From contig NZ_CP110395.1 of the NCBI RefSeq assembly GCF_029910215.1, positions 2,046,001-2,110,000 of the forward strand: a stretch of DNA of 64,000 nucleotides. The letters run 5' to 3'. This document shows, piece by piece, positions 12,003-20,473 of the stretch; position 1 is the stretch's first letter, and each line of letters starts with the position of its first letter. The translations under genes and the position numbers were made by a program. This DNA comes from Paraburkholderia sp. D15 (GTDB lineage: Bacteria > Pseudomonadota > Gammaproteobacteria > Burkholderiales > Burkholderiaceae). Below the pieces are notes generated by a model, which was not told where the DNA came from, did no database searches, and worked only from the letters and a program-made list of their open reading frames with translations.

Positions 12003-12581
12003 CTATGTCCCGTCCTGCGACCTTCCGTCCGCTTCGCTCCTGAACCGCGCCATCGTCAGGCGCGGACACAGCCAGCGGAGCCAGCGCCACGTCACCCCAC
12101 GCGCGCGGATCGTGAAGCGCCAGTGGTACGGATCGTCGGCGAACGTGGCGATGAAGTGCGTGTCGTCGAGCCAGCGGATGTCGTCCAGCCAGAACGAGCA
12201 ATAGGGCGCGCCGATCTGGCGCGCGCCGAGAATGCGCCGCAGGTCGCGGCTGACCAGCACGAACGACGCCGCTTCCTCGAACGGACAGTCGAAGTCGGTC
12301 GCGAAAAGATAGCCGGACGGCGTGTCGAACTGGAACAGCAGCGTGTAGCCTGGAATCGCGAGCGGCAGCGTCTGCCCGTCGACGATCAGCCGCGAAGCAA
12401 GCGGCCAGGATTCATACGGCCCGGTGTGTTTTTCGAGCTCGAAGCGTCGGATGCGCGTGATGCCGGGCACGTCCGGCACGTCCGGAACGTCCGGAACGTC
12501 CGGCATACCCGCATCGCCAGCGTCAGCATCGTCACGTCTGCCCGCCATCCCGCCGGGCGGACGACCCGGCTCATCGTTCAC
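12003..12581 (-). CDS. Hypothetical protein with DVP repeats near N-terminus
   Basis: 192 aa; I do not recognise the family. The first 45 residues are low-complexity and include four DVP units from a 9-bp tandem repeat. The rest is a compact mixed domain rich in Trp/Phe (LEKHTGPYESWPLASRL, YCSFWLDDIRWLDD), ending in a basic WRWLRWLCPR segment. The GTG at 12581 is the probable start: it overlaps the stop of the upstream membrane gene. It is the last gene of the NAD salvage operon strand; any link to NAD metabolism is unknown. Confidence 0.55.
   Translation of the reverse strand: MNDEPGRPPGGMAGRRDDADAGDAGMPDVPDVPDVPDVPGITRIRRFELEKHTGPYESWPLASRLIVDGQTLPLAIPGYTLLFQFDTPSGYLFATDFDCPFEEAASFVLVSRDLRRILGARQIGAPYCSFWLDDIRWLDDTHFIATFADDPYHWRFTIRARGVTWRWLRWLCPRLTMARFRSEADGRSQDGT
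12471..12506. repeat. 9-bp tandem repeat, four units, inside coding sequence
   Basis: Four copies of GTCCGG(C/A)A(C/T) in a row. In the reverse-strand gene they encode repeated Asp-Val-Pro, so copy-number change would keep the frame. Confidence 0.85.
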
Positions 12582-13149
12582 GGGTTTCACCTCTGGCCGG
12601 CAGATACCGCGCAATGATGCGCTCGATCGCCGCGAGCTGATCCGGCAGCAGATCGCGGCGCGGCAGCGCGACGAACGCGGAGCCCCCCGCGAACAGATAG
12701 ATGCGCTCGGCGTCGTCCACGCGCGACGTGAGGCTCGACCAGTTCAACCGCAAGCTCGACAGCGCCGATTCGCCGGTGACGCCGGTGGTATCGAAGGTGA
12801 CCTGCTGCGGGCCGAGAAACGGCACCGCGCCGCGTTTGGCGCGCGCTTTCAGGCCCGCGCGTGCGATGCCGCGCAGAAACACCGGCATGAAGAAAGCGTC
12901 GTTGCAGAACGACAGCACGCCGGCCGCGACCGCGCAGCCGGCGATGCTCGACGCCATCGATACGCCGGCGTGGGACGCAGCCCAGTAGCCGCCGAACAGG
13001 CCGCCGAGCACCGCCGCCATCGCGAGCGAACGGACCTGCCGGCCCCGCGTGCGCTTTGCCGAATACAGCACCACGTGCGCGGCGATGAAGTCTTCGTCGG
13101 TGAGGTTGACGTCGACCCGCAAGGGCAACGCCGGATGAACGTCGCTCAT
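12571..13149 (-). CDS. Small membrane protein, YcxB-like C-terminal domain
   Basis: 192 aa. Two hydrophobic segments (about residues 42-60 and 64-88) follow a soluble N-terminus. The C-terminal half (FLGPQQVTFDTTGV, LRLNWSSLTSRVDDAERIYLFAG, FVALPRRDL) matches the pattern of the YcxB-like domain, a small beta-rich domain of unknown function. It starts four bases after the nadV stop and its end overlaps the next gene, so it belongs to the same transcript. Role unknown. Confidence 0.65.
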   Translation of the reverse strand: MSDVHPALPLRVDVNLTDEDFIAAHVVLYSAKRTRGRQVRSLAMAAVLGGLFGGYWAASHAGVSMASSIAGCAVAAGVLSFCNDAFFMPVFLRGIARAGLKARAKRGAVPFLGPQQVTFDTTGVTGESALSSLRLNWSSLTSRVDDAERIYLFAGGSAFVALPRRDLLPDQLAAIERIIARYLPARGETRER

Positions 13150-13153
13150 CGCC

Positions 13154-14869
13154 TCAGCCCCACACGATCGAGCCTGCCTCCGGGCACGTCCACGACGACT
13201 GCAGACGTTCGCGAATCTCCGCGAGCGACTGACGCACCAGCAGCTCGCCGTTGCGGAACACCGGCACCAGCGCGCCGCCTTCCGCCTGTTCCAGCGTCTG
13301 CTGCTCGTACAGCACGAAGTGATCGCCTTCCTTCTCCACGCGCGGCAAACCCTTGGCGGACTTCTTGGTGCCGTCGTCGGTGGCGGGGTCCTTGTAGATG
13401 TCGACCGCTTCGCCGTCCACCTCGGCGTAGATCGCCTTCAGCGCATAGCCGAAGGTGTCGCGCGAGTTCATCCCGTACACGTAGCTGCCGATGCCGAGCA
13501 CCACGTTGCACGACGCGAAGCCCTTGGCCGCCATGCGCAGCATGATGTCGCGCGCGCGCGGCAGCGTGATCGAATCGCCGTAGATCAGCCCGACGTGCGA
13601 GTCCAGCACCTTGTAGCCTTTCTCCGTCACGGTGCCGCCGTAGATGTTCCACAGGCATTCCACCGCGCCGGTGCGTTCCGCCTCGCTGATCGTCGCGCCG
13701 CCGTCCTTCACCGTGTAGCGGCCGGCGGCGTCGACGACCGGCTGGCCGTCGCGCTGCACGAGTTCGTCGTTCGTGTAGCCGGTCAGAATCTTCACCGGGT
13801 CGCCCGAGTCCGGGCGGAACACCACCTTCGCGTTGCCGAGCGCATCCGGCCTGCGGGCGAGAATGTCCGCCTTCAGTTCCTTCGCGATCACGGTCATCAC
13901 GTTCCAGAAATCGAACGTGTCGCTGACGAGCGAGACCATCCCCTGCGGGTAGCCCTCGGTGACGAATTCGCGAATCACTTCGAGTTCGGCCTTGCGGCGC
14001 AGCGCCTTCGGATCGTTGTCGATTTCGCCCTGGGCCGCCGCGCGTTCGAGGCGCTGCTGCGTGAGCAGGATGCGCAGCGCCATCACGCTGTGCTCCGAGG
14101 CCGGAATCGATCCGCCCACCAGTTCGCGCTCGGCATTCGCGCCGTAGTGGTCTTCCAGATAGTCGATCGCGGGAATCGTGTCGGTGCCGGTGAAGGACAG
14201 CAGGTGACCCGCGCCGCAGCGCATCGCGTCGTGCACGCCGCTCATGCCGCGCATCGAGAAATCGTGACCTTGCCAGTTCACGAAATCGAGCGGCGCGCCG
14301 GTCAGGTTCGCGAAGTAGGTCAGCAGCTTGCGGAATTCGAACGCGATGGTCGCGACCGTGGACGGCTTCCACGATTCGCAGCTCACCACCGTTTCGAAGT
14401 ACGTCGACACCCACGGGAAAGCGGGGTGCGTGTTGATGAAGATCACCGGCGGCACCTTGATGTCGACCCGCGAACCTTCCGGCAACGAACGGATTTCGAG
14501 CGGCAGGTGGCCGAGATCGTGCAGCGCTTCGAGACTTGCCACCGGCACCGCGTCGGGACCGAGCGCGGTGTCCATGCGCCGCTTGTATTTACGCACCGCC
14601 TGCGCCTTCGGCTTGTTGAAGAACTCCGCGCCGAACAGGTCGATCAGGAATTCCTGGATGAAGCCTTGCAGGCCGAACCAGACCACCTTGTCGTCGAACA
14701 GTTCGCGCAGCACGGGCGCGTATTTCGCCGAGCGCGGCGTGAAGTTCGCGACGAGTTTGGTGGTCTCTTTCGGATACATCCCAGGATGGGAAGTCTTGTA
14801 AAAATCGGCGAGATTGAACGGAACGAGCTGGTTCTTTTCGAGGACTTCCGTGCGATCGGGTGCGTTCAT
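13154..14869 (-). CDS. nadV: Nicotinamide phosphoribosyltransferase
   Basis: 571 aa, type II phosphoribosyltransferase of the NAMPT/NadV family: nicotinamide plus PRPP gives nicotinamide mononucleotide. Supporting segments are NLADFYKTSHPGMYP at the N-terminus, FVNWQGHDFSMRGMSG, GTDTIPAIDYL, VSDTFDFWNV, FRPDSGDPVKIL and the late VGLIYGDSITL. ATG 14869 is chosen because an AGGAG box lies six bases upstream; the ATG at 14875 abuts that box. The PRPP-making gene lies upstream on the same strand, and the divergent NrtR gene explains regulation. Slightly longer than most NadV. Confidence 0.93.
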   Translation of the reverse strand: MNAPDRTEVLEKNQLVPFNLADFYKTSHPGMYPKETTKLVANFTPRSAKYAPVLRELFDDKVVWFGLQGFIQEFLIDLFGAEFFNKPKAQAVRKYKRRMDTALGPDAVPVASLEALHDLGHLPLEIRSLPEGSRVDIKVPPVIFINTHPAFPWVSTYFETVVSCESWKPSTVATIAFEFRKLLTYFANLTGAPLDFVNWQGHDFSMRGMSGVHDAMRCGAGHLLSFTGTDTIPAIDYLEDHYGANAERELVGGSIPASEHSVMALRILLTQQRLERAAAQGEIDNDPKALRRKAELEVIREFVTEGYPQGMVSLVSDTFDFWNVMTVIAKELKADILARRPDALGNAKVVFRPDSGDPVKILTGYTNDELVQRDGQPVVDAAGRYTVKDGGATISEAERTGAVECLWNIYGGTVTEKGYKVLDSHVGLIYGDSITLPRARDIMLRMAAKGFASCNVVLGIGSYVYGMNSRDTFGYALKAIYAEVDGEAVDIYKDPATDDGTKKSAKGLPRVEKEGDHFVLYEQQTLEQAEGGALVPVFRNGELLVRQSLAEIRERLQSSWTCPEAGSIVWG

Positions 14870-14953
14870 CAACATCTCCTGGCGAGTTCGGTTTCGGACG
14901 GCGGCTTCGGCCTGGTTCGTATTTCGGGTTCGGCTTCGGGTTCGGATTCTGGC

Positions 14954-15793
14954 TCAAACGAGCTGCGCGCGGGAATCGTCGGTCCAGTTGTTGCGCGTGA
15001 AGACCGTGCGATAGTGCTCGAGCAACGGCGCGAGCCCCTTGCTGAAAATCCCATGCGTGACGTACAGATACAGCGGTTGATCCAGACGCTGTTCGGCCTG
15101 GCGCGCGCGCAGCGCCGCCGCGAGTTCGGTGAAGGTGCGCCCGCCGTCGCAGATGTCGTCGACCACCACCAGCGGCGTGTCGGGCAGCGCGCCCGTTACC
15201 TGGGTGCCGGTGATCTTGCCGGTCTGCGTGTTGCGGACCTTCTCGGCAAACACCACGTCCAGCTCCAGCGCATGCGCGAGATGCATCACGCGCTTGCGGG
15301 CGCCGGCGTCCGGCGCGACCAGCGCGGCACGACGCCCGGGCGCTGCGTCGGGGCCGGCCCCGAGCGAGGCCAGCGCGCGGCGCAGCGAGGGCAGCGGATC
15401 GGCGATCGTCACGCGGTCGAGCAGGGCGGTCACGACGTCGCTGTGCGGGTCCTGCACCTCCACCTGCGCATACTGCTGCGCGTTGATCAGGTCGCAGAAC
15501 ACGCGCGCGCTCAGCGCCTCGCCGGCGTTCGCCACGCGATCCTGCCGCGCATACGGCACGTACGGCATGGACAGCACGATCGGCGTGCCCGGATAGCCGC
15601 GGCGCAGCGCGTCGGTCACGAGCAGCAGCGTCATGACCGCCTCGGCGTTGGGCAGATGCGCCTGAATGCGCAAGGTCTTCGCGGGCTGGCCCAACTGCAC
15701 GCTGACATTGACCTCGCCGCCCGGAAAGACGAGCTTGCGGAGTTCCAGCGCTGCTTCGACCTGATCTTGCGATACGGCAAAAACCTGAATCAT
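14954..15793 (-). CDS. prs: Ribose-phosphate pyrophosphokinase of the NAD salvage operon
   Basis: 279 aa, shorter than housekeeping PRPP synthase (about 315), typical of the second copy linked to nadV. It makes PRPP from ribose-5-phosphate and ATP. The PRPP-binding loop VVVDDICDGGRTF is intact and the ATP-site region YVPYARQDR is recognisable. It is first in the operon and supplies PRPP to NadV. The gap to nadV is 84 bp. The promoter at 15793-15929 carries an NrtR-like palindrome. Confidence 0.9.
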   Translation of the reverse strand: MIQVFAVSQDQVEAALELRKLVFPGGEVNVSVQLGQPAKTLRIQAHLPNAEAVMTLLLVTDALRRGYPGTPIVLSMPYVPYARQDRVANAGEALSARVFCDLINAQQYAQVEVQDPHSDVVTALLDRVTIADPLPSLRRALASLGAGPDAAPGRRAALVAPDAGARKRVMHLAHALELDVVFAEKVRNTQTGKITGTQVTGALPDTPLVVVDDICDGGRTFTELAAALRARQAEQRLDQPLYLYVTHGIFSKGLAPLLEHYRTVFTRNNWTDDSRAQLV

Positions 15794-15929
15794 TTGCTAT
15801 TCTCCGTCTGGCTTCGTCGGAATATCCGACTAACTGGATGCCAGTATAATTCGACTTAGTTGAGATTTGCAACTATCTATGAAAAAAATATTCGTGACGC
15901 ATACTCAGTACTCAGCCCAGGAGGTTTCC
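15794..15929 (-). promoter_or_regulatory. Divergent promoter region of prs-nadV operon and nrtR
   Basis: On the reverse strand TTGCAA (15867-15872) and TATACT (about 15843-15848), 18 bases apart, make a good sigma-70 promoter for prs. Two more short perfect palindromes lie closer to prs: GTCGGA-ATA-TCCGAC at 15816-15830 and ACTGG-ATG-CCAGT at 15833-15845, the second covering the -10 region. Confidence 0.65.
15857..15875. promoter_or_regulatory. Probable NrtR operator
   Basis: Perfect inverted repeat TAGTTG-N7-CAACTA. It overlaps the -35 box of the reverse-strand prs promoter and lies 54 bases before the nrtR start, so one bound dimer could control both directions. NrtR family regulators bind such palindromes near nadV/prs operons and release in response to ADP-ribose. 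Confidence 0.7.
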
Positions 15930-16640
15930 ATGAAACAGCGCTACACCACGCCGGACGTGAGCGTCGACGTCGTGCTGCTGACGCTGGACGAGGGCGTGCT
16001 CAAGGTCGCGTTGCACGAGCGCGAGCGCGCGCCCGCGAAGCATAGCCTGGCGTTGCCGGGCGGGTATGTTCACGTCGACGAGGACGACTCGCTGGAAGCG
16101 GCCGCGCGCCGCGTGCTGCAAGAGAAAACCGGCCTCGCGCCGCGCTATCTGGAGCAGTTGCGCACCTTCGGCGGGCCGCGGCGCGACGCGCGCGGCTGGT
16201 CGGTGGCGGTTTCGCACGTCGCGCTGATTCCGCACGCGGAGTTGAGCGAGGCGGGCGCGGGCGTGCATCCGGGGGTCTTCCAGTTCCACGACGTGGACGC
16301 GCTCCCCGCACTCGCGTTCGATCACGCGGATCAGGTTCAGGAAGCCGTGCAACGGGTGCGCAACAAGGCGAGCTATTCGACGCTGCCGTGCTGGCTGCTG
16401 CCGGAGTCGTTCACGCTCACGCAGTTGCAGGGCATCTACGAGCAGATTTTCGGCGAGACGGTGTCGCGCGGCACGTTCCGCTCGCGGCTGGGGATCAAGG
16501 TCGGCGATCTGCAGCCGGGCGATGCCGCCGACGAAGCCGACATCCTGATCGCCACGGACGAATTCCAGGGCGGCAATCAGCGGCCCGCGCGCCTGTTCCG
16601 GGTGAACCGGCTGAGTCTGTTCAAGCGGGCGTCCTGGTAG
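15930..16640 (+). CDS. nrtR: NrtR-type Nudix transcriptional regulator of NAD metabolism
   Basis: 236 aa. N-terminal Nudix-fold domain (residues 1-150; LPGGYVHVDEDDSLEAAARRVLQEKTG) where the catalytic Nudix box is degenerate: the expected REXXEE core reads RRVLQEK, as in NrtR repressors that bind ADP-ribose but do not hydrolyse it. The C-terminal winged helix (about 165-236; TQLQGIYEQIFGETVSRGTFRSRL) is the DNA-binding part. ATG 15930 has an AGGAGG box five bases upstream. It is divergent from prs-nadV, the classical NrtR arrangement. Confidence 0.9.
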   Translation: MKQRYTTPDVSVDVVLLTLDEGVLKVALHERERAPAKHSLALPGGYVHVDEDDSLEAAARRVLQEKTGLAPRYLEQLRTFGGPRRDARGWSVAVSHVALIPHAELSEAGAGVHPGVFQFHDVDALPALAFDHADQVQEAVQRVRNKASYSTLPCWLLPESFTLTQLQGIYEQIFGETVSRGTFRSRLGIKVGDLQPGDAADEADILIATDEFQGGNQRPARLFRVNRLSLFKRASW

Positions 16641-16699
16641 GGAGAAACAACGCGACGCCTCCATGCCGCGCGGTGTTGCGGTTCACTGCGGTGTGCTGC

Positions 16700-16731
16700 G
16701 CAGCGCCGGCGGCGGGCGTCGCCGGCGCTGC
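16700..16731. terminator. Strong hairpin between convergent nrtR and porin genes
   Basis: GCAGCGCCGGCG (16700-16711) and CGCCGGCGCTGC (16720-16731) pair perfectly over 12 bp with an 8-base loop. No T-run on either side. It lies 4 bp past the porin stop and 60 bp past nrtR, so it probably blocks read-through between the convergent genes. Confidence 0.6.
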
Positions 16732-16735
16732 AAAC

Positions 16736-17845
16736 TCAGAACAAGGTCCGCAACCCGACCCGCACCGCCGTCGACGAATTGCCGGTACCGACGAACACGC
16801 CGTTGGTAAACACCGGTGCGGCGCCGCCGCCGAGGAACACCGGCGCCGCGCCGCCCGACGCGCGCAGATAGGTCGCGCTGGTGTACACGTCGGTGGTTTT
16901 CGACAGCGCGTAGTCGAGCAGCAGCGTGCCGTTCTGCCATTTCTGCGTACCGAGCTTGCTGTACCAGTAGCCGCCCATCAGCGTGGTCGCCGGCGTGAGC
17001 TGGAACACCTCGTTGATTTCGTAGGTCGGCATCGACCCGTTGTCGTGGCCGATGCGGAAATGCGTGTCGGTGAACAGCAGCCGCGTCAGGCTGCGTCCGA
17101 AGCGATAGCTGCCGCCCACGCCGAGGCTGCTGACGCTGTTCGCGAGCACCGGTGTGGCGGGTAGACCCGGGAAGAACGTCGTGCCCGCCTGGCTCGGCCC
17201 GTTGAGGCCGAGATCGTGCGTATCGGTATACGCCGCGCCCAGGTTCAACGGCCCGTTCGCGTAGCGCAGTCCGAAGGCGATCACGCGGCCGGTTCCCGCC
17301 GACACCGATTGCGACGGAAACGCGTACAGCGCGCCCGCCTGCAGACCCGCATAATTCGGCGACGTGTACTTGAGCGCGTTGTTGATATGCAGCGTGCCGG
17401 CCAGATGATCGAAATCGCCGGGATGCCACGAATACTGTCCCGCCACCTGACCCATCGCGAACTGCGTGAGGTTGTCCCAGAAGAAGTCGTACTGCTTGCC
17501 GAGCGTGAACCGGCCATAGGTCGCGTTGTCGAGACCGAGCCACGCCTGACGGCTGAACAGCACGCCCGATTGCACCATCGTGCCGGAGTAGAGATTGAAG
17601 CCGTTCTCCAGGTCGAAGATCACCTTCGTGCCGCCGCCGATGTCTTCCACGCCGCGCAGCCCCCAGCGGTTCGACTGGATCGAGCCGTCGTTGGCGACGA
17701 AAGTCTTGTGGCCGTTCAGATTGCTGAAGTAGGTGATGCCGGCATCGATGATCCCGTACAGCGTCACGCTGCTCTGCGCGAACGCGAGCGGACTGCTCAG
17801 GCTCAATACGGCGCTCGCGCCCAGACTCAGGGCCAACTTGTTCAT
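16736..17845 (-). CDS. Gram-negative trimeric porin (OmpC/Opc-like, Burkholderia type)
   Basis: 369 aa. Signal peptide with cleavage after AFA, giving mature QSSVTLYGIIDAG, the standard start of the Burkholderiales porin family. The 16-strand barrel pattern runs to the C-terminal aromatic TLF. The loop-3 constriction region (WLGLDNATYGRFTLGKQYDF) is clear. AGGAG-like GGAG lies seven bases before ATG 17845. It closes a reverse-strand catabolic run and likely provides outer membrane entry for the substrate. A 120-bp gap separates it from the EPTP gene, so it may have its own promoter. Confidence 0.92.
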   Translation of the reverse strand: MNKLALSLGASAVLSLSSPLAFAQSSVTLYGIIDAGITYFSNLNGHKTFVANDGSIQSNRWGLRGVEDIGGGTKVIFDLENGFNLYSGTMVQSGVLFSRQAWLGLDNATYGRFTLGKQYDFFWDNLTQFAMGQVAGQYSWHPGDFDHLAGTLHINNALKYTSPNYAGLQAGALYAFPSQSVSAGTGRVIAFGLRYANGPLNLGAAYTDTHDLGLNGPSQAGTTFFPGLPATPVLANSVSSLGVGGSYRFGRSLTRLLFTDTHFRIGHDNGSMPTYEINEVFQLTPATTLMGGYWYSKLGTQKWQNGTLLLDYALSKTTDVYTSATYLRASGGAAPVFLGGGAAPVFTNGVFVGTGNSSTAVRVGLRTLF

Positions 17846-17965
17846 TGCATGTCTCCGGTTTTATTTTTCAGGCAAGGTTTTTCAGGCAAAGCGGCGCCCT
17901 CCCTGGCTGGAGGGATCGTTGTTTTGGGGTGCGGGGTGATGCCTGGGCGTCGATCGGGCGCGGCG

Positions 17966-19078
17966 TTAGCCGTCGAAGCGATACACCGCCGAGTCGGTGC
18001 GGAAGCGGATGTCCTCGCTCAGGCTATTGCTGATCGCCAGATAGCGCGTGCCGTCGACGACGAAGCTGCACGCATCCGTCGCCGCCGAAGTCGCGAATGC
18101 CTCGACCAGTTCGAAGCGTTCGCCGCGCCACGCGAACAGCTGCGAGCGCGGCACGACCACCGGCGCTTTCGGCGTGCCGGTGATGAAGCACACGCGCACG
18201 AGATAGCGGCCGGTTGCGGCATCGATCATGCACAGTTCGCGGCCGCCCGCGTCGCCGAGGGTTTGCGCGGCCACGAAACGCTCGCCGTCGAAGCGGTACA
18301 GCGTGGTGTGCGCGAGCAGGTTGGCGTGGACCATCCACAACGTGGCGCCGGACACGAAGAAGCGGAACGCGCGGCCGCCGGGCTCGGTGAAGGTCTGCAG
18401 CGTGTCGAAGCGCGTGCCGTTCCAGCGATAGACCGGCGAGCCGCTCACATGATCGGCGTATGCGAGGAAGTGCCCGCCGTCGTGGGACACGAACGCGAAG
18501 TTGTAGCCCCACAGGCCGTCGAGCGTCTGGAACGGGACGAAGCGTTCGCCGTCCCATTCGAAGATCGACGACTGGCGAGGATGCTTTGGCTCGATCCCCT
18601 CGACCGTGACGCCTTGCGCGAGCGCGAGAAAATGCCGTTCGTCGAACGAGAACGCGTGCCACTGTTTCGCGGCGAAGGTCGCGAATCGTTGCGCGGGCAC
18701 CCATGCGTGCCCGATCCGTTCGTACACGATCGATTCGCAATCGAGCGCATACGGCCCGTGGCCGGTGCGAATGCCCGCTGCCGCGAGAAAGCGCCGCGAA
18801 CCGATCTCGAAGTATTCGAGGTCTTCGCCGCCCGGCAACGAAAGGCTTTCGTGTTCGACGAAGCCGCCGTTTTGCCAGCGATAGATCGGCGCCTCGATGT
18901 CGCTGTCGCCGCCGTTCATGTACGGCGCCTCGCCGGCGACGTCGCGCGCGAGTTGCGGGATGCCGAGGAACAGACCTTCGTGGTTCTCGAACACGGCGAC
19001 GGCGCGCGCGCCGCTGGTCGGCAGCGTCTGCACGAGGGTGAGCCGTCGCGCGGCGGTTTTTGCCTCAATGTTTGCCAT
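17966..19078 (-). CDS. EPTP-repeat beta-propeller protein
   Basis: 370 aa with no signal peptide. At least six repeats of about 45-50 residues share the pattern Y/F-x-W/F-D/N-G-x-R/x-F (IYRWQNG, IFEWDGERF, VYRWNGTRF, LYRFDGERF, LFAWRGERF, VYRFDG at the end), the EPTP (epitempin) propeller signature. I start at ATG 19078; it overlaps the end of the transporter gene by 14 bp. EPTP proteins are poorly characterised in bacteria; here the position in a catabolic operon suggests a cytosolic lactonase-like or binding role, which is inference. Confidence 0.75.
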   Translation of the reverse strand: MANIEAKTAARRLTLVQTLPTSGARAVAVFENHEGLFLGIPQLARDVAGEAPYMNGGDSDIEAPIYRWQNGGFVEHESLSLPGGEDLEYFEIGSRRFLAAAGIRTGHGPYALDCESIVYERIGHAWVPAQRFATFAAKQWHAFSFDERHFLALAQGVTVEGIEPKHPRQSSIFEWDGERFVPFQTLDGLWGYNFAFVSHDGGHFLAYADHVSGSPVYRWNGTRFDTLQTFTEPGGRAFRFFVSGATLWMVHANLLAHTTLYRFDGERFVAAQTLGDAGGRELCMIDAATGRYLVRVCFITGTPKAPVVVPRSQLFAWRGERFELVEAFATSAATDACSFVVDGTRYLAISNSLSEDIRFRTDSAVYRFDG

Positions 19079-20372
19079 TCCCCAACTCCGAACCCGTGAT
19101 TGCAAAAGTCGTGCTTCCGACCGGCGCTTGCGCGTCGTCGCGCGGCCGCCAGCGATTCGCGAAGCCGATGCCGAGCGCACCGCCCGCCGCGAGCAAGGCG
19201 GCGATCGTGAACAGCGTGTCGAGCGGCAGATGGCGTGCGAGCAGCATGCCGCCGATCAGCGGCCCGATGATCGACCCGGTACGTCCGATCGCCATCGCCC
19301 AACCGATGCCGGCCGCGCGCACGTCGGCGGGAAAGAGCCGGCTCGCGATCGCGGGAATCGTCAACTGGCCGCCCACCAGGCACGCGCCGACCGCGAACAG
19401 CATCGCGAACGCGAGATTGCCCGCGCCGATGATCTGGCCGAGCGCGAAGGTCAGCACGCCGCCGCACAGAAACGCGATGGTCACCGGCACGAACGGGCCG
19501 CGCTTGCCGACGAGTGACGCGATCACCAGCGCACCCACGATGGCGCCGACGTTCAGCACCACCGCGCCGAGCGCGGCGCGCGCGGGCGACACGCCGTTCA
19601 GGTAGAGGAGGGTCGGCATGAAGTTCACGAGAAAGCCCGAGAGAATCATGCTGGACAGCACGCCGAACCAGAGCGCGAGCGTCGCGGCGAGACGGCCTTG
19701 CGCGAACAGGTTGCCGAAGATTTTGCGGGGCGCGCGGCTGCGGGGCGCGCGGCGACGCTGCGCCGAAGGGGTCGCGGTGTGCCCCGGAATCACCAGCAAC
19801 ACCGGCACCAACGCGGCCAGCGCCGATGCGCCGCCCATCACGAACACCAACGGCCAGCCGAAGCGCGTCATCAACGCGGCGGTGATCGCGCCGCCGACCA
19901 CCGCGCCGAGCGGAAAGCCGATGAACATCAGGATCACCAGCGACGAGCGCCGCTGCGGTGAACTGCTCTCCGCGGTGATCGCGGCGACCGGCGGAATCGC
20001 GCCGCCCATGCCGAGGCCGCCGAGAAAGCGCAACGTCGCGAGCATCGTGGCGGAGGTGGCGAACGCGCACGCCAGCGTGAACGTGCCGGTGACGACGAGC
20101 GCGAGCAGCAGCATCGGCCGGCGTCCGAAGCGGTCGGCGAGCGGCCCGGCGATCAGCGAACCGAGCACGGTGCCGACGAAGCCAGCGCCGAACACCCGGC
20201 CGAGCGTCGCGTGATCGATCTGTAGCGACGTCGCCAGCAGGGGCGCGACGAACGACAGCATCAGCGTGTCGAAGCCGTCGATCATCGACACCGCGAAACA
20301 CACGAGCGTGATGCGCCATACCTTGCCGGCAAGCGGTGGTCCCGCCGACGGCTCCGGTTCGAAAGCGTGCAT
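19065..20372 (-). CDS. MFS transporter, aromatic acid:H+ symporter (AAHS) family
   Basis: 435 aa, 12 predicted membrane helices. The first helix motif SMIDGFDTLMLSFVAPLL and the loop GPLADRFGRRPML are typical of AAHS carriers (PcaK/MhbT type), which import aromatic or related carboxylates with protons. A long cytosolic loop with SAQRRRAPRSRAP separates the two halves. ATG 20372 has AGGAG seven bases upstream; a longer frame upstream is not needed. It is coupled to the EPTP gene by a 14-bp overlap. Substrate probably an organic acid degraded by the neighbouring aldolase and hydrolase. Confidence 0.88.
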   Translation of the reverse strand: MHAFEPEPSAGPPLAGKVWRITLVCFAVSMIDGFDTLMLSFVAPLLATSLQIDHATLGRVFGAGFVGTVLGSLIAGPLADRFGRRPMLLLALVVTGTFTLACAFATSATMLATLRFLGGLGMGGAIPPVAAITAESSSPQRRSSLVILMFIGFPLGAVVGGAITAALMTRFGWPLVFVMGGASALAALVPVLLVIPGHTATPSAQRRRAPRSRAPRKIFGNLFAQGRLAATLALWFGVLSSMILSGFLVNFMPTLLYLNGVSPARAALGAVVLNVGAIVGALVIASLVGKRGPFVPVTIAFLCGGVLTFALGQIIGAGNLAFAMLFAVGACLVGGQLTIPAIASRLFPADVRAAGIGWAMAIGRTGSIIGPLIGGMLLARHLPLDTLFTIAALLAAGGALGIGFANRWRPRDDAQAPVGSTTFAITGSELGNGKH

Positions 20373-20473
20373 GGAGTGTCTCCTTCCATCGTGGGCGTGG
20401 TTGTGATTGTGATGACCGTCGCGGGCGCCCGTCCGCGCGGTGGGTTCGGAGCGAGGATGCGCGCCGCGCTCCG

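Noticed and set aside
13319..15859. An 846-aa forward-strand open frame opposite nadV and prs
   Set aside because: Arg/His/Val-rich shadow of nadV and prs; no motif, no ribosome site.
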